NCBI RefSeq assembly: GCF_015235415.1 | Contig: NZ_JADGLL010000028.1 | Coordinates: 1 to 35,707, forward strand | DNA from: Microbacterium paludicola | GTDB lineage: Bacteria > Actinomycetota > Actinomycetes > Actinomycetales > Microbacteriaceae | Length of the DNA stretch: 35,707 nucleotides | Reading direction: 5' to 3' | Shown: positions 1 to 9,239 of the stretch, piece after piece | Position numbering within the stretch: the first letter of the stretch is position 1 | Layout: every line of letters begins with the position of its first letter | Notes under the pieces: generated by a model | The model's input: only the letters and a program-made list of their open reading frames with translations | The model's database searches: none | Told to the model about the DNA's origin: nothing | Made by a program: the position numbers and the translations under genes

Positions 1-38
1 CCCTCTCACCACATCGAGCCTGTGCGCGGCCTGCGCCG

Positions 39-539
39 CTACAGCAGCGCGCCGCCCTCGCGTGCGAGCAGCGCGCGCTTGACGTCGAGGCCCCAGGCGA
101 AGCCGCCGAGCGAGCCGTCGCCGCGCAGCACCCGGTGGCAGGGCACAAACAGCGCCGGGGCGTTGCGCGCGCAGATCGAGGCCGCGGCGCGCACCGCCCG
201 GGGCGAGCCGAGCGCGGCTGCGAACCCCGTGTACGTCAGGGGCGCGCCGGGAGTGATGCGGCGCAGGGCCTTCCAGCCGGCGAGCTGCAGCTCGGTGCCC
301 CGCTGCCGCACGGGCACGGCGTCGATCGCGGCGACGTCCCCGGCGTAGTACGCCCGCACGGCGTCGGCCGCCGCGGTCTCGCCCTCGCGCACGTCCTCGG
401 GTCGCAGGCCCGGATGGATCCGGTTCAGCATCGTCTCGGGGTCGGACGTCCAGCCGGAGGCGAGCACGGATCCATCCGCGTCGGCGACGAGCGTGAACGC
501 CCCGTCGGGGGTGTCGAGGGTCTGGATGGTCGCGGTCAT
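39..539 (-). CDS. ogt: Methylated-DNA--protein-cysteine S-methyltransferase
   Basis: Suicide DNA repair protein (166 aa) that moves the alkyl group from O6-alkylguanine in DNA to its own cysteine. The active-site motif PCHRV is visible at residues 133-137, so Cys134 is the acceptor, followed by the usual LGGFAWG and the C-terminal helix. The fold before it ([15 protein letters not shown]) is the DNA-binding helix region of the family. The start is the ATG at 537-539, which overlaps the TGA of the upstream Ada/AlkA gene (ATGA overlap), so the two are probably cotranscribed and translationally coupled. A longer open frame continues upstream, but only antisense to or in another frame of the Ada gene. 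Length and motifs are normal for Ogt. Confidence 0.95.
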   Translation of the reverse strand: MTATIQTLDTPDGAFTLVADADGSVLASGWTSDPETMLNRIHPGLRPEDVREGETAAADAVRAYYAGDVAAIDAVPVRQRGTELQLAGWKALRRITPGAPLTYTGFAAALGSPRAVRAAASICARNAPALFVPCHRVLRGDGSLGGFAWGLDVKRALLAREGGALL

Positions 540-2095
540 GACGCCTCCTCGGCGGGTTCCGGAAGCCGGACGGATGTGACGGGTGCGGTCTCCTGATGCC
601 TCGTTCGCCTCACGGGCACCACCGGTCCGGTTTTCGGAACCGCGACGGCACGTCCGGTGGCGAGCCGCCACAGGTGCATGGAGAGGTACGAGCGCCACGG
701 CGCCGTGCGGGCGGCCCAGGCGGCGAGCTCGCGCGGCTCGGCGGGGATGCCCGCGCGGGCGGCGCCGGTGCGGAGCGCGACGTCGCCGGTGAGCACGATG
801 TCGGGGTCGCCGATCACGCGCATCCGGACGTAATCGGCCGTCCACGCGCCGATCCCGGGCATCGCCAAGAGCGCGGCGCGCTGCTCGGCGGCGTCGTCGC
901 CGGTGGTGAGGGTGAGCTCGCCCGAGGCGAGCGCGGCGGCGGCACCCGTGATCGCCCGGATGCGCACGGCCGGGCCGCGCAGCACGTCCGCCCCGCGTTC
1001 GGCGATCGCCGCCATCGTGGGGAACAGGATGCGCTCCTCCCCGGCGAGCATCACGCGCTCGCCGAGTGCCTCGGTGAGGCGGGTGAGGTGCGTGCGGGCG
1101 GCGGCGACGGAGATCTGCTGGCCGACCATCGCGCGGATGAGCAGCTCGTGCGGGTCGGCCGCCCCCGGCAGCCGGATGCCTGGGTTCTCGGCGACGTGTG
1201 CGGCGAGCTCGGGATGCCGCGAGAGCGCCTCGTCGATCGCGACCGGATCGGCGTCGAGGTCGAACAGGCGGCGGGCTCGGGCGACGAGCGTGGACAGGTC
1301 GGCGAGGCTCTCGAGCTTCGCCTGCAGCCGCAGCCGGCCGCCCTCGTGGGAGAGCCGGAACCACGCGGGCCCGTGTGGAAGCCGGATGGCGCGGGCGAAC
1401 GAGTGCGCATCGCCCTCCTCGACGCCGGCGAGGGCGCGCACGCCCATCCAGGCGAACAGCCCCGCGGGATCGAACGGCTCCCGGTACGGCAGCGCGAGGT
1501 CGATGCCGGTCGGGGTGGGCGATCCCACCCGGCGCCGCGCGCGCAGCTCGGTGGGGGTCATCGCGAACACCTCGCGGACCGTGTCGTTGAACTGGCGGAC
1601 GCTCGCGAACCCGGCCGAGAAGGCGACATCAGCCGCCGGCAGGTCGGTGCCGACGAGCAGCAGCCGCGCGGTGTGCGCGCGGTGTGCGCGGGCGAGGGCG
1701 AGAGGGCCGGCGCCGAGCTCGGCCGCGAGCAGCCGCGTGAGGTGGCGCGACGAGTAGCCCAGCCGCGCGGCGAGCCCCGACACGCCCTCGCGCTCGACCA
1801 CGCCGTCGGCGATGAGCCGCATGGCGCGGCCGGCGACGTCGCCGCGCAGGTTCCAGTCGGGCGATCCGGGCGCCGCCTCCGGCAGGCAGCGCTTGCACGC
1901 GCGGTAGCCCGCCTCGTGCGCCGCGGCGCTCGTCGGGTAGAAGGTGACGTTCGCCTCCTTCGGCGTGCGCGCGGGGCAGGATGGCCGGCAGTAGATCCCG
2001 GTCGAGCGCACCGCCGTGACGAACTGCCCGTCGAACCGCGCGTCGCGTGACGAGATCGCCGCGTACCGCTGGTCGAAGGTCATGTCCGGGCTCAT
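536..2095 (-). CDS. alkA: Ada-type regulator fused to AlkA 3-methyladenine DNA glycosylase
   Basis: Fusion of 519 aa. Residues 10-75 are the Ada zinc/phosphotriester methyl-acceptor domain, with Cys36, Cys40, Cys67 and Cys70 matching the four zinc cysteines (Cys36 is the likely acceptor). Residues ~85-185 are an AraC-type double helix-turn-helix. Residues ~195-305 are the AlkA N-terminal domain, and ~310-485 the HhH-GPD glycosylase with the hairpin [11 protein letters not shown] (412-422) and the probable catalytic Asp438 in VLTGDVALR. It would sense methylated phosphates, activate its own operon and excise alkylated bases. The chosen ATG lies 6 nt after a CAGGCT box (2102-2107), suggesting a leaderless message; an in-frame ATG four codons later (2083) is an alternative. 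This three-domain fusion is common in Actinobacteria. ogt follows with a 4-nt overlap. Confidence 0.93.
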   Translation of the reverse strand: MSPDMTFDQRYAAISSRDARFDGQFVTAVRSTGIYCRPSCPARTPKEANVTFYPTSAAAHEAGYRACKRCLPEAAPGSPDWNLRGDVAGRAMRLIADGVVEREGVSGLAARLGYSSRHLTRLLAAELGAGPLALARAHRAHTARLLLVGTDLPAADVAFSAGFASVRQFNDTVREVFAMTPTELRARRRVGSPTPTGIDLALPYREPFDPAGLFAWMGVRALAGVEEGDAHSFARAIRLPHGPAWFRLSHEGGRLRLQAKLESLADLSTLVARARRLFDLDADPVAIDEALSRHPELAAHVAENPGIRLPGAADPHELLIRAMVGQQISVAAARTHLTRLTEALGERVMLAGEERILFPTMAAIAERGADVLRGPAVRIRAITGAAAALASGELTLTTGDDAAEQRAALLAMPGIGAWTADYVRMRVIGDPDIVLTGDVALRTGAARAGIPAEPRELAAWAARTAPWRSYLSMHLWRLATGRAVAVPKTGPVVPVRRTRHQETAPVTSVRLPEPAEEAS

Positions 2096-2207
2096 GCCCC
2101 AAGCCTGACACGCCCGCCAGGCCGCGGCTGGCGGTTTTCGGACACGGCGGTGTGGCCGCCGTGCGCGGAGATGAGTGGTCCGGCGCAGGTCATCTCGACC
2201 CGCCGCC

Positions 2208-2405
2208 GGTTGCTGAGCGAGCGAAGCGAGCCGAAGCGACCGCGCCCGCGACGACCGCCCCAGCCCGCCGGTCGCCCACTCCTCCTCGTTCGTTGAGCGA
2301 GCGAAGCGAGTCGAAACGGCGCAACCGCATCACGGGCCTGGCCCGTGGCGAAGTCCGGGCCGTTTCGACTCCTCGCTGGCGCTCGTCGCTCAACGACCGA
2401 GGGAA
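2208..2405. repeat. Interspersed GAGCGAAGCGAG-family repeats (three copies)
   Basis: Part of the 550-nt gene-free gap between the ada fusion and purH. One copy starts near 2210 (GCTGAGCGAGCGAAGCGAG), a second near 2294 (TTGAGCGAGCGAAGCGAG followed by TCGAAACGG), and a third, inverted, at about 2361-2402 (CCGTTTCGACTCCTCGC ... GCTCAACGACC). Copies two and three form a long inverted repeat around ~37 nt of spacer. The same element recurs at 4957, 9183, 13077, 14755 and 25740. No gene is visible in this gap; open frames crossing it have no recognisable domains. Confidence 0.8.
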
Positions 2406-2463
2406 CCGCGACTCCGGCGCGGGATTGGCGGGAGGATCGGCTCCCCGCCCGGCCAGCACAGCG

Positions 2464-2502
2464 AAACGCCTCCCTCAGGCGCAAAGTCCGAGGGAGGCGC
2501 CT
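2464..2502 (-). terminator. Probable terminator of the purN-purH operon
   Basis: Perfect 10-bp arms CGCCTCCCTC (2467-2476) and GAGGGAGGCG (2490-2499) enclose a 13-nt loop. Read on the minus strand, the stem is followed by GTTTCGC. It lies about 150 nt beyond the purH stop. The T-run is short, as often seen in high-GC actinobacteria. Confidence 0.5.
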
Positions 2503-2649
2503 GGCCGTAGCCGACCACCTGGGAGCGAAGCGACCGCGCCGCGGATGCGGCCAACCAGCGCGCCGGACGGAGCGCCAGCGACGTCCATCGAGCGCGAGTC
2601 CCGGCGCGGAGCGTCGGGCGAGCGATCGATCAGCGCGCGGCCAAGAGGC

Positions 2650-4260
2650 TCAGTGGAAGAAGTGGCGCTCGCCCGTGAAGTACATCGCGACGCCGCGGTC
2701 CTTCGCCAGGGCGATGGTCTCCTCGTCGCGCACCGAGCCGCCGGGCTGGATGATCACCTTCACGCCGGCGTTCATCAGCACCTCGGGGCCGTCCGAGAAC
2801 GGGAAGAAGGCGTCGGAGGCGGCGATCGATCCGGCCGCGCGCTCCCCCGCGCGCTCGACCGCGAGGCGGCACGAGTCGACGCGGTTGACCTGGCCCATGC
2901 CGACGCCGACCGTGGCGCCGTTCTTGGCGAGCACGATGGCGTTCGACTTCACCGCGCGGCACGACTTCCAGGCGAACACGAGGTCCTGCACCGAGACGTC
3001 CTCGGGCACCTCGCCCGCGACGAGCTCCCAGTTCGCGGCGACCGACTCGAAGTCGTCCTCGGGGAACCGGTCGGCATCCTGCAGCAGGAGTCCGCCCGAG
3101 ACCAGGCGCACGTCCATCCCCTCCTGGCGCCAGTTCGCGGGCAGCTTCAGCAGGCGCAGGTTCTTCTTCTCGGCGAACACCTCGAGCGCGGCGGGCTCGA
3201 AGTCGGGCGCCACGATGACCTCGGTGAAGATGTCGCGCAGGTTCTCGGCCATCTTCAGCGTCACCGGGCGGTTGGCCGCGATCACACCGCCGAACGCCGA
3301 CACCGGGTCGCACTCGTGGGCGCGCAGGTGAGCGCTCGCGATGGGGTCGAGCGCGTTGGGCGCGGCGACCGCGATGCCGCACGGGTTCGCGTGCTTGATG
3401 ATCGCGACGGCCGGCAGCACCATGTCGTACGCGGCGCGCAGGGCGGCGTCGCCGTCGACGTAGTTGTTGTACGACATCTCCTTGCCCTGCAGCTGCGTCG
3501 CCTGGGCGATGCCGTGACCGCCGACGCGGGAGTACAGCGCCGCGCGCTGGTGCGAGTTCTCGCCGTAGCGCAGGTCGGCGAGCTTCTCGGCCTGGATGGT
3601 GAGGTGATCGGGCAGGCCGCTCTCGCCGACGAGGGTCTCCTCGGCGAACCACTGCGCGACGGCGGTGTCGTACGCGGCGGTGTGCGCGAACGCGCGGGCG
3701 GCGAGCTCGCGGCGCTGCGACAGCGAGGTGCCGCCGTCGGCGACGGCCTGGATGATCGCGGGGTACGACGAGGGCGAGACGACGATCGCGACGTTGGCGA
3801 AGTTCTTCGCCGAGGCGCGCACCATCGCCGGCCCGCCGATGTCGATCTGCTCGACGACCTCGTCGCCCTCCGCACCGGAGCGCACGGTCTCGACGAACGG
3901 GTACAGGTTGACGATCACGAGCTCGAACGGGGCGATGCCGAGGTCGCCGAGCTGGTTCTCGTGGTGCTCGAGGCGAAGGTCGGCGAGCAGGCCGCCGTGC
4001 ACGTTCGGGTGAAGCGTCTTCACTCGCCCGTCGAGCATCTCGGGGAAGCCGGTGATCGACGCGACATCCGTCACCTCGAAGCCCGCGTCGCGGATCGTCG
4101 CGGCCGTGGATCCGGTCGACACGATCTCGACCCCGGCGCCGGCGAGGGCCTCCGCGATCGTCAGCAGGTCGGTCTTGTCGCTGACGGACACGAGCGCGCG
4201 CCGGATCGGCACCAGGTCGCGATCGCGGTACAGCGAGGGGTCGTGGCGGGGGCCGGCCAT
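2650..4260 (-). CDS. purH: Bifunctional AICAR transformylase / IMP cyclohydrolase
   Basis: Catalyses the last two steps of de novo IMP synthesis: formyl transfer from 10-formyl-THF to AICAR, then ring closure. The 536-aa protein has the full two-domain layout. The IMPCH domain at ~18-160 carries SVSDKT, STGST and [10 protein letters not shown] (81-90). The AICARFT domain runs from ~225 to the end with LRYGENSHQ, the catalytic Lys-His pair in KHANPCG (289-295), and the canonical C-terminus TGERHFFH. The ATG at 4258-4260 is preceded by a good AAGGAGC ribosome site. It lies 70 nt downstream of purN on the same strand; the purN-purH pair is a common actinobacterial operon. Nothing is truncated. 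Confidence 0.98.
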   Translation of the reverse strand: MAGPRHDPSLYRDRDLVPIRRALVSVSDKTDLLTIAEALAGAGVEIVSTGSTAATIRDAGFEVTDVASITGFPEMLDGRVKTLHPNVHGGLLADLRLEHHENQLGDLGIAPFELVIVNLYPFVETVRSGAEGDEVVEQIDIGGPAMVRASAKNFANVAIVVSPSSYPAIIQAVADGGTSLSQRRELAARAFAHTAAYDTAVAQWFAEETLVGESGLPDHLTIQAEKLADLRYGENSHQRAALYSRVGGHGIAQATQLQGKEMSYNNYVDGDAALRAAYDMVLPAVAIIKHANPCGIAVAAPNALDPIASAHLRAHECDPVSAFGGVIAANRPVTLKMAENLRDIFTEVIVAPDFEPAALEVFAEKKNLRLLKLPANWRQEGMDVRLVSGGLLLQDADRFPEDDFESVAANWELVAGEVPEDVSVQDLVFAWKSCRAVKSNAIVLAKNGATVGVGMGQVNRVDSCRLAVERAGERAAGSIAASDAFFPFSDGPEVLMNAGVKVIIQPGGSVRDEETIALAKDRGVAMYFTGERHFFH

Positions 4261-4330
4261 GTCGTGCTCCTTCGGGTGAGGCGGTGATCCGGATCCGGAT
4301 GACGGATCGGCGGGATCGGTGGGGACGGAT

Positions 4331-4930
4331 CTAAGCGGGCTGACGGGACGAGCGTGCGAGGTCGATGTCGCCGGTCGCGATGCGGCGCACCACGTCGATC
4401 AGGAGCCGCCGCTCGACCGGCTTGATCCGGTCGTGGAGCGTCTCCTCGGTGTCGCCGGGAAGAACCGGGATGCGCTCCTGCGCGAGGATCGGCCCGGTGT
4501 CGACGCCGTCGTCCACGACGATCACGCTGGCGCCGGTCTCCGGGACGCCCGCGGCAAGCGCATCGCGCACGCCATGCGCCCCGGGGAACTCGGGCAGGAA
4601 GGCGGGGTGCGTGTTGATGATGCGCGGCTGCCAGCGTGCGACGAGCGCGGCGGGAAGCAGCCGCATGAGGCCGCTCAGCACGATCAGGTCGGGCTGCAGC
4701 TCGTCGAGCCGGCGGCCGAGCTCCTCGGCCCACTCCTCGCGCGAGGTGTACTCGCGGAACGGCACAACGAAGCCGGGGATGCCGAACTCGTCCGCATGAG
4801 CGAGCCCTGCGGCATCGCGATCCGCTCCCACCGCGACGACGCGGGCGGGGTACGCGGGGTCGTTCGCCGCCTCGAGAAGGGCCCGGAGATTCGAGCCCGT
4901 GCCCGAGATGAGGACGGCGACCGACAGCAT
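4331..4930 (-). CDS. purN: Phosphoribosylglycinamide formyltransferase (GART)
   Basis: Transfers a formyl group from 10-formyl-THF to GAR, the third step of purine synthesis. The 199-aa protein shows the N-terminal phosphate loop [11 protein letters not shown] and the folate/catalytic region [16 protein letters not shown] followed by [12 protein letters not shown], giving the Asn-His-Asp catalytic set. The C-terminus has the family pattern. A TAGACT box (4937-4942) lies exactly 6 nt before the ATG and no Shine-Dalgarno is visible, so the mRNA is probably leaderless. purH follows by 70 nt and is likely cotranscribed. A DUF6350/PerM gene lies upstream, the same order as perM-purN-purH in mycobacteria. 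Confidence 0.97.
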   Translation of the reverse strand: MLSVAVLISGTGSNLRALLEAANDPAYPARVVAVGADRDAAGLAHADEFGIPGFVVPFREYTSREEWAEELGRRLDELQPDLIVLSGLMRLLPAALVARWQPRIINTHPAFLPEFPGAHGVRDALAAGVPETGASVIVVDDGVDTGPILAQERIPVLPGDTEETLHDRIKPVERRLLIDVVRRIATGDIDLARSSRQPA

Positions 4931-4956
4931 TGGGTCAGTCTATCGACGCGGCAAAG

Positions 4957-5090
4957 TCCAGACCGTTTCGACTCCTCGCTGCGCTCGTCGCTCAACGACC
5001 GGAGCGAGGCTGAACCCTCGGTTGTTGAGCGACACTTCGACTCGCTGGCGCTCGCTCAGTGCGGGTCTCCGCGAGTCGAAACGCGGCTGC
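4957..5090. repeat. Interspersed GAGCGAAGCGAG-family repeat cluster
   Basis: Between the PerM-like gene and purN there are inverted and direct copies of the repeat: CCGTTTCGACTCCTCGC ... GCTCAACGACCGG near 4967, TTGTTGAGCGACACTTCGAC near 5021, and an inverted end GCGAGTCGAAACG near 5081. It begins only ~15 nt upstream of the purN -10 box and runs to the stop of the upstream gene. The outer ends are complementary, so RNA read from either strand could fold. Confidence 0.75.
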
Positions 5091-5092
5091 TG

Positions 5093-6391
5093 TCAGTCTT
5101 GCCCGCCGGTGGAGGCCTTTGGGCCTGCTGTCTCCGCATCGTCGTCGCCGCGGACCCACTGGCCGAGGCGCTGCTCGTATCGGCGCGGGGCGAGCAGCAG
5201 GATGGCTGCGCCGACGAGCACCTCGAGGCCGACCGCGAGCGCCATTGCACCCGGCTCCGGGCCCGTGACCGCAAGCCGGCCGGGACCGAGCGACCCCGAC
5301 GTCAGCGCCGCGATGAGCGCCGCACCGGCTCCCGCGATCACGGCGATCCCGACCGCGAGCACGACCCGCGGGGCGGTCGGTTCGTGATCCGAGCCCTCGG
5401 CGTGCGCCTCGGCGCGGAAGGCGATCCGGATGCCCCATCCCGCGATCGCGCCGGCCGCGACCGGGGCGAGCACCGACAGCAGCAGCAGGGGCGAGCCGTG
5501 CTCCGGGATCAGCCCGAGCATCGGGATGCCCGGCAGCACACCGAGCTGCGAGCCGACGGGTGTGACGCCTGTCCCGGCGCCCAGCGCGAAACCGGGCCCG
5601 GCGATCCACGCGAGCGACCAGCCGATCATCGTCGGCAGGTACGCGAACTGGCCGACCGTCAGCAGGATCGCGCCCGTCAGGTCGACCTGGGATGCCTCGT
5701 ACAGGGCGATCAGGCTGCCGCCGCGGAGGGGCACCGTGGTCGCGATCGCGAGGGCTGCGAAGCCGATCACCCCGGCGAGCGCCATCCCTCCCCCGCGCAC
5801 CATCAGGGCGGGGAACTCACGCCATCCCGTCGGGAACCGATCGGCGATGTCGTGCAGGCGGTCGACGATCCCGTCATCCCCCTCGCTCCAGGCGCCGGTG
5901 ACGGCGCCGAGCAGCATCGGGATGCCGTAGACGAGGGTCGGCAGCAGGATCGCCTGCCACGGCTCGGCGGAGGCCACCGGATTGCCGGCGGTCAGGTTTC
6001 CGATGACGGCCGCCAGAGCAGTCGTCGTGGTGCCGGCGGCGACACCCGTCAGCCACCGTCCCGAGCGCAGCGCGCGGCGTCCTGAGCGGGCGGCGAACGC
6101 CGCGATCAGCACGGCGAACGCGAGGGGCGCAAGAGAGAGGACGAACGATCCGGCCTCCTCGGGCAGGCCCATCTCCACGAGGAAGTCGCCGTCGAGCGAG
6201 AGCGACAGCGGCACGAAGTTGCCAAGCTGCCAGATGCGCACGGTCGCCGGCCACAGTGCCGACCAGTCGGCGAGGCCGCCGAAGGCGAAGACCCACATCA
6301 GCAGGAGCGGCACCAGCACGACCGCCCACCCGACGATCGCCGACACGGCGGCGTCAAGAGCGGCGAGCAGGGCGACGAGGAAGCGATGCAT
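5093..6391 (-). CDS. DUF6350 / PerM-like polytopic membrane protein
   Basis: A 432-aa, very hydrophobic protein with about nine or more membrane segments (for example ~10-38, ~80-100, ~112-135, ~150-170, ~200-222) and a short acidic C-terminal tail ending DDDAETAGPKASTGGQD. Composition, length and position directly upstream of purN-purH match the DUF6350 family, whose mycobacterial member PerM lies next to purN and is linked to cell-division stability. The exact function here is unknown. The ATG at 6389-6391 has a TAGAGT box (6401-6406) 9 nt upstream and no ribosome site. The next gene upstream is a Ddn-like protein on the same strand, 59 nt away. Confidence 0.85.
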   Translation of the reverse strand: MHRFLVALLAALDAAVSAIVGWAVVLVPLLLMWVFAFGGLADWSALWPATVRIWQLGNFVPLSLSLDGDFLVEMGLPEEAGSFVLSLAPLAFAVLIAAFAARSGRRALRSGRWLTGVAAGTTTTALAAVIGNLTAGNPVASAEPWQAILLPTLVYGIPMLLGAVTGAWSEGDDGIVDRLHDIADRFPTGWREFPALMVRGGGMALAGVIGFAALAIATTVPLRGGSLIALYEASQVDLTGAILLTVGQFAYLPTMIGWSLAWIAGPGFALGAGTGVTPVGSQLGVLPGIPMLGLIPEHGSPLLLLSVLAPVAAGAIAGWGIRIAFRAEAHAEGSDHEPTAPRVVLAVGIAVIAGAGAALIAALTSGSLGPGRLAVTGPEPGAMALAVGLEVLVGAAILLLAPRRYEQRLGQWVRGDDDAETAGPKASTGGQD

Positions 6392-6450
6392 GACGGATCG
6401 ACTCTACGTCGGCCGGCTCGGGTGGCCCGGGCGGCGCTCCGCCGGTGAGA

Positions 6451-6888
6451 TCAGTCCTGCGGCTCCAGCACGAACACCGCGATCTTGCGGTCGGTCTTCT
6501 TCTGATAGTTCGCATAGTCCGGCCACACCGCGACCGCACGCTCCCACCACTGCTCGTACTCGGCGCCGTCCAGCTCGCGCGCCGTGTACTCGCGCTTCAC
6601 CGGCCCGTCCTGCAGTTCGACGTGCGGGTTCTTGCGCAGGTTGAAGTACCACTGCGGGGGCTTCGGCGCTCCGCCCTGCGATGCGACGACGGCGTAGCGT
6701 CCCTCGTGCTCGACGCGCATCAGGGCTGTCTTGCGCAGGCCCCCGGTCTTCGCGCCGACCGTGGTCAGCACGATCACGGGCACACCGCGCAGCGTGTTCG
6801 CCTCGGCTCCGTTGGTCGCCTCGTACGTCTCGGCCTGGGTGCGCGCCCACTCGGCGGTGGACGGCAGGTACTCACCATTCAGCGGCAT
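6451..6888 (-). CDS. Ddn-like deazaflavin (F420)-dependent nitroreductase family protein
   Basis: A 145-aa single-domain split-barrel protein. The signatures [21 protein letters not shown] (around 38-58), [20 protein letters not shown] and [10 protein letters not shown] are characteristic of the Ddn/F420-dependent nitroreductase family. These bind deazaflavin F420 and reduce quinones or nitro compounds at the membrane face. The true substrate is unknown. The start ATG (6886-6888) follows TAGCCT (6895-6900) by 6 nt, pointing to a leaderless transcript. It is divergent from a second, more distant member of the same superfamily, with only 58 nt between their starts. Confidence 0.88.
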   Translation of the reverse strand: MPLNGEYLPSTAEWARTQAETYEATNGAEANTLRGVPVIVLTTVGAKTGGLRKTALMRVEHEGRYAVVASQGGAPKPPQWYFNLRKNPHVELQDGPVKREYTARELDGAEYEQWWERAVAVWPDYANYQKKTDRKIAVFVLEPQD

Positions 6889-6946
6889 GCCCGCAGGCTA
6901 TGACGGATCGCTTCCGCCGGGCGCCGCGCCGCCCTACTCTGGCGCC

Positions 6947-7384
6947 ATGGCCGGCACCTACAAAACCTCGCCCGCGCGCCGACGGATCGACCGGATCATG
7001 GCGGCGCTGGGACGGCGCGGGCTGGCGCCCGCCGGCGTTTCGGCGCTCACCGTGGTCGGTCGCCGCACCGGCGTGCCGCACACCGTGCCGGTGACCCCGA
7101 TCACGGTCGGCGGCCGCCGGTACCTGGTGGCGCCGTATGGCGCGGTCGGCTGGGTGCACAACATCCGCGCGGCCGGCGAGGCGACGCTCGAGCGCGGCTC
7201 CCGGGTCGAGCGGATCCGCGTCGAGGAGCTCGCTCCGGATGCCGCAGCCCCCGTCCTGAAGGAGTACGTGCGCCTCGTCCCGCTCGTGCGCCCGCATGTG
7301 GCCGCCCACCACGAGGCCGACGTCTCGGCCTTCGTCGCCGTGGCCCCGGATCATCCGGTCTTCGCGCTCACGACCGTCGGATGA
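6947..7384 (+). CDS. Nitroreductase/quinone reductase family (Ddn superfamily) protein
   Basis: A 145-aa protein beginning MAGTYKTSPARRRIDR. The core SALTVVGRRTGVPHTVPVTP followed by GGRRYLVAPYGAVGWVHNIRAAGEATL is the split-barrel cofactor-binding fold of F420/FMN-dependent oxidoreductases. The ATG at 6947 was chosen because TACTCT (6935-6940) lies exactly 6 nt upstream; frames extending upstream of it would overlap the divergent neighbour. The cofactor could be F420, FMN or haem in this fold, so only the superfamily is assigned. It may be monocistronic; 178 nt separate it from the NCS2 permease. Confidence 0.8.
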   Translation: MAGTYKTSPARRRIDRIMAALGRRGLAPAGVSALTVVGRRTGVPHTVPVTPITVGGRRYLVAPYGAVGWVHNIRAAGEATLERGSRVERIRVEELAPDAAAPVLKEYVRLVPLVRPHVAAHHEADVSAFVAVAPDHPVFALTTVG

Positions 7385-7543
7385 TCCCCCGCCCCCGCGG
7401 GGCACCTCCGAGCGGGCGCGAAACGCGGAGATCCGGCGAGCAGAGGAGGAATCGCCGCGGATCGTCCTCGCCCCGCCGGATGTCCTCGATTCCCGCACCC
7501 GCCGCCCGCCCAGCCGCCCTCCACACGCGCAAGGTAGGTTCTC

Positions 7544-7551
7544 GGGGGAGG
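7544..7551 (+). promoter_or_regulatory. Ribosome binding site of the NCS2 permease
   Basis: GGGGGAGG ends 11 nt before the ATG at 7563 and fixes this start against an upstream open frame that begins near 7296. The ~170 nt before it show no recognisable purine riboswitch. Confidence 0.7.
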
Positions 7552-7562
7552 TTTCTACTGCG

Positions 7563-9011
7563 ATGACTACTGCCCCGGCCGGCCGCACCACCGAACCGAA
7601 GAACGCGATCGACCGCTTCTTCTCCGTGACCGAGCGTGGTTCCACGTTCGGCGCCGAGATCCGAGGCGGGCTCGTCACGTTCGTCACGATGGCGTACATC
7701 GTGATCCTGAACCCGATCATCCTGTCGGGCTCGCCCGATGTGGAGGGGAACCTCCTCCCCTTCCCCGCCGTCGGCGCCGCCACGGCGCTCGCCGCGGGTG
7801 TGATGACCATCGCCTTCGGTCTCGTCACCCGGCTGCCGTTCGGCTTCGCCGCGGGCCTCGGGATCAACGCGTTCCTCGCTTTCTCGGTCGTCGGCCAGGT
7901 GACGTGGCCCGAGGCGATGGCGCTGGTCGTGATCAACGGCCTCGTGATCGTGCTGCTCGCCGCGACGGGTCTGCGGAAGATGATCTTCGATGCGGTGCCG
8001 CTGCAGCTGAAGCTCGCGATCACCGTCGGCATCGGGCTGTTCATCGCCTTCATCGGCTTCGTGAACTCCGGATTCGTCACGGCGACGGGCGAGGCCTCCC
8101 CTCCCGTCGGCCTCGGCGTCGGCGGATCCGTCGCGACCATCCCGACCCTGCTGTTCGTCGTGACGCTTGTGCTCACGGGCATCCTCGTCGCGCTGCGCGT
8201 CAAGGGCGGTCTGCTGATCGGCCTTGCCACGGGCACCGTGCTCGCCGTCATCGCCGAGGCGATCTGGCACCTGGGCGCCGCAGCCGACGGCAACGCGGGC
8301 GGGTGGAGTCTGACGGTCCCCGCCCTCACGGGATCGCCGTTCTCCCTTCCCGACCTGAGCCTCGTCGGCGCCGTGGACTTCGGCTTCGACCTCGGTCGGG
8401 TCAGCGCGGTCGCCCTCGTGATGATCGTCTTCACCCTGGTGTTCTCGAACTTCTTCGACGCGATGGGCACCATGACGGGCCTGGCGAAGGAGGCCGAGCT
8501 CGCCGACGAGAAGGGCGACTTCCCGCGCATCAAGTCGGCGCTGATCGTCGAGGGCCTCGGCGCGGTCGTCGGCGGCGCGACGTCGTCGTCCTCGAACACC
8601 GTGTTCATCGAGTCGGGCGCGGGCATCGGCGAGGGCGCACGCACGGGTCTTGCCAACCTCGTCACGGGCGCGATGTTCCTGCTCGCGATGTTCCTGACGC
8701 CGCTGACGTCGATCGTGCCCACCGAGATCGCCGCCGCGGCGCTCGTGATCGTCGGCGCGATGATGATGGCGCAGATCGCCCACATCGACCTCGGCGACTT
8801 CCGCGTCCTGCTGCCGGTCTTCCTCACCGTGACGGTGATGCCGCTCACCTACTCGATCGCGAACGGCATCGGCGCGGGCTTCGTCAGCTGGGTCGTCATC
8901 CAGGCGTTCTCGGGTCGCGCCCGCCGCGTCGGCCCGCTGCTGTGGGTCGTCGCCGCCGGCTTCGTGATCTTCTTCGCCCGCGGTCCGATCCAGGCCCTCG
9001 TCGGCGGCTGA
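7563..9011 (+). CDS. NCS2 family purine (guanine/hypoxanthine/adenine-type) permease
   Basis: A 482-aa polytopic transporter of the AzgA-like branch of nucleobase:cation symporter-2. Visible hallmarks are the N-terminal RFFSVTERGSTFGAEIRGGL followed by TFVTMAYIVILNPIIL, the GINAFLAF segment, NFFDAMGTMTGL, and SSSSNTVFIESGAGIGEGARTG, which is the conserved loop of this branch. Roughly 12-14 membrane segments are present. It likely imports purines with protons, which would suit the purine-synthesis genes nearby. The start is set by a strong GGAGG. It is followed by an inverted-repeat region and converges on sucD. Confidence 0.92.
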   Translation: MTTAPAGRTTEPKNAIDRFFSVTERGSTFGAEIRGGLVTFVTMAYIVILNPIILSGSPDVEGNLLPFPAVGAATALAAGVMTIAFGLVTRLPFGFAAGLGINAFLAFSVVGQVTWPEAMALVVINGLVIVLLAATGLRKMIFDAVPLQLKLAITVGIGLFIAFIGFVNSGFVTATGEASPPVGLGVGGSVATIPTLLFVVTLVLTGILVALRVKGGLLIGLATGTVLAVIAEAIWHLGAAADGNAGGWSLTVPALTGSPFSLPDLSLVGAVDFGFDLGRVSAVALVMIVFTLVFSNFFDAMGTMTGLAKEAELADEKGDFPRIKSALIVEGLGAVVGGATSSSSNTVFIESGAGIGEGARTGLANLVTGAMFLLAMFLTPLTSIVPTEIAAAALVIVGAMMMAQIAHIDLGDFRVLLPVFLTVTVMPLTYSIANGIGAGFVSWVVIQAFSGRARRVGPLLWVVAAGFVIFFARGPIQALVGG

Positions 9012-9020
9012 GCGGCGACG

Positions 9021-9097
9021 GATCCGAAGGGATCCGCGAATCCGAAGCGGGACCGGATCCGATCCGCCTGCGGATCTGCAGATCCCTTCGGATTCGC
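9021..9097 (+). terminator. Compound inverted repeat after the permease gene
   Basis: The right arm GATCCCTTCGGATTCGC (9081-9097) can pair with either of two left arms: GATCCGAAGGGATC (9021-9034, 13 of 14 pairs) or GCGAATCCGAAG (9036-9047, perfect 12). It starts 10 nt after the permease stop, so a transcript-end role is likely, though there is no T-run. Confidence 0.5.
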
Positions 9098-9112
9098 AGA
9101 CGCGGCGGTCCC

Positions 9113-9150
9113 AAAAACGACGAAACCCCCGCCCGAGGGCGGGGGTTTCG
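9113..9150 (-). terminator. Intrinsic terminator of the sucC-sucD operon
   Basis: Near-perfect hairpin with 14-nt arms CGAAACCCCCGCCC (9121-9134) and GGGCGGGGGTTTCG (9137-9150). Reading the minus strand, it is followed by TCGTTTTTGGG, a classic U-tract. It lies ~90 nt past the sucD stop and also separates the convergent permease. Confidence 0.88.
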
Positions 9151-9182
9151 CGTGAAGCGGATGCTTACGGCGACGCGATGTG

Positions 9183-9224
9183 TGTCGTCTCGTCGCTGCG
9201 CTCCTCGCTCAACAACCGGGATGA
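9183..9224. repeat. Single GAGCGAAGCGAG-family repeat
   Basis: An inverted copy of the interspersed repeat (CGTCGCTGCGCTCCTCGC then TCAACAACCGG) sits between the sucD stop and its terminator. It would therefore be in the 3' end of the sucD mRNA. Confidence 0.6.
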
Positions 9225-9239
9225 ATGATCGCTACGCGA

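Noticed and set aside
2047..4287. Very long open frame on the plus strand opposite purH
   Set aside because: Antisense shadow of purH caused by high GC codon bias; Arg/Val/Gly-rich translation without any domain. The same applies to long frames opposite sucC, pcrA, rimK, copB and the NCS2 gene.
7385..7562. Possible purine riboswitch upstream of the NCS2 permease
   Set aside because: I could not find the conserved three-way-junction core of purine riboswitches, nor a terminator hairpin; only a ribosome site is supported.
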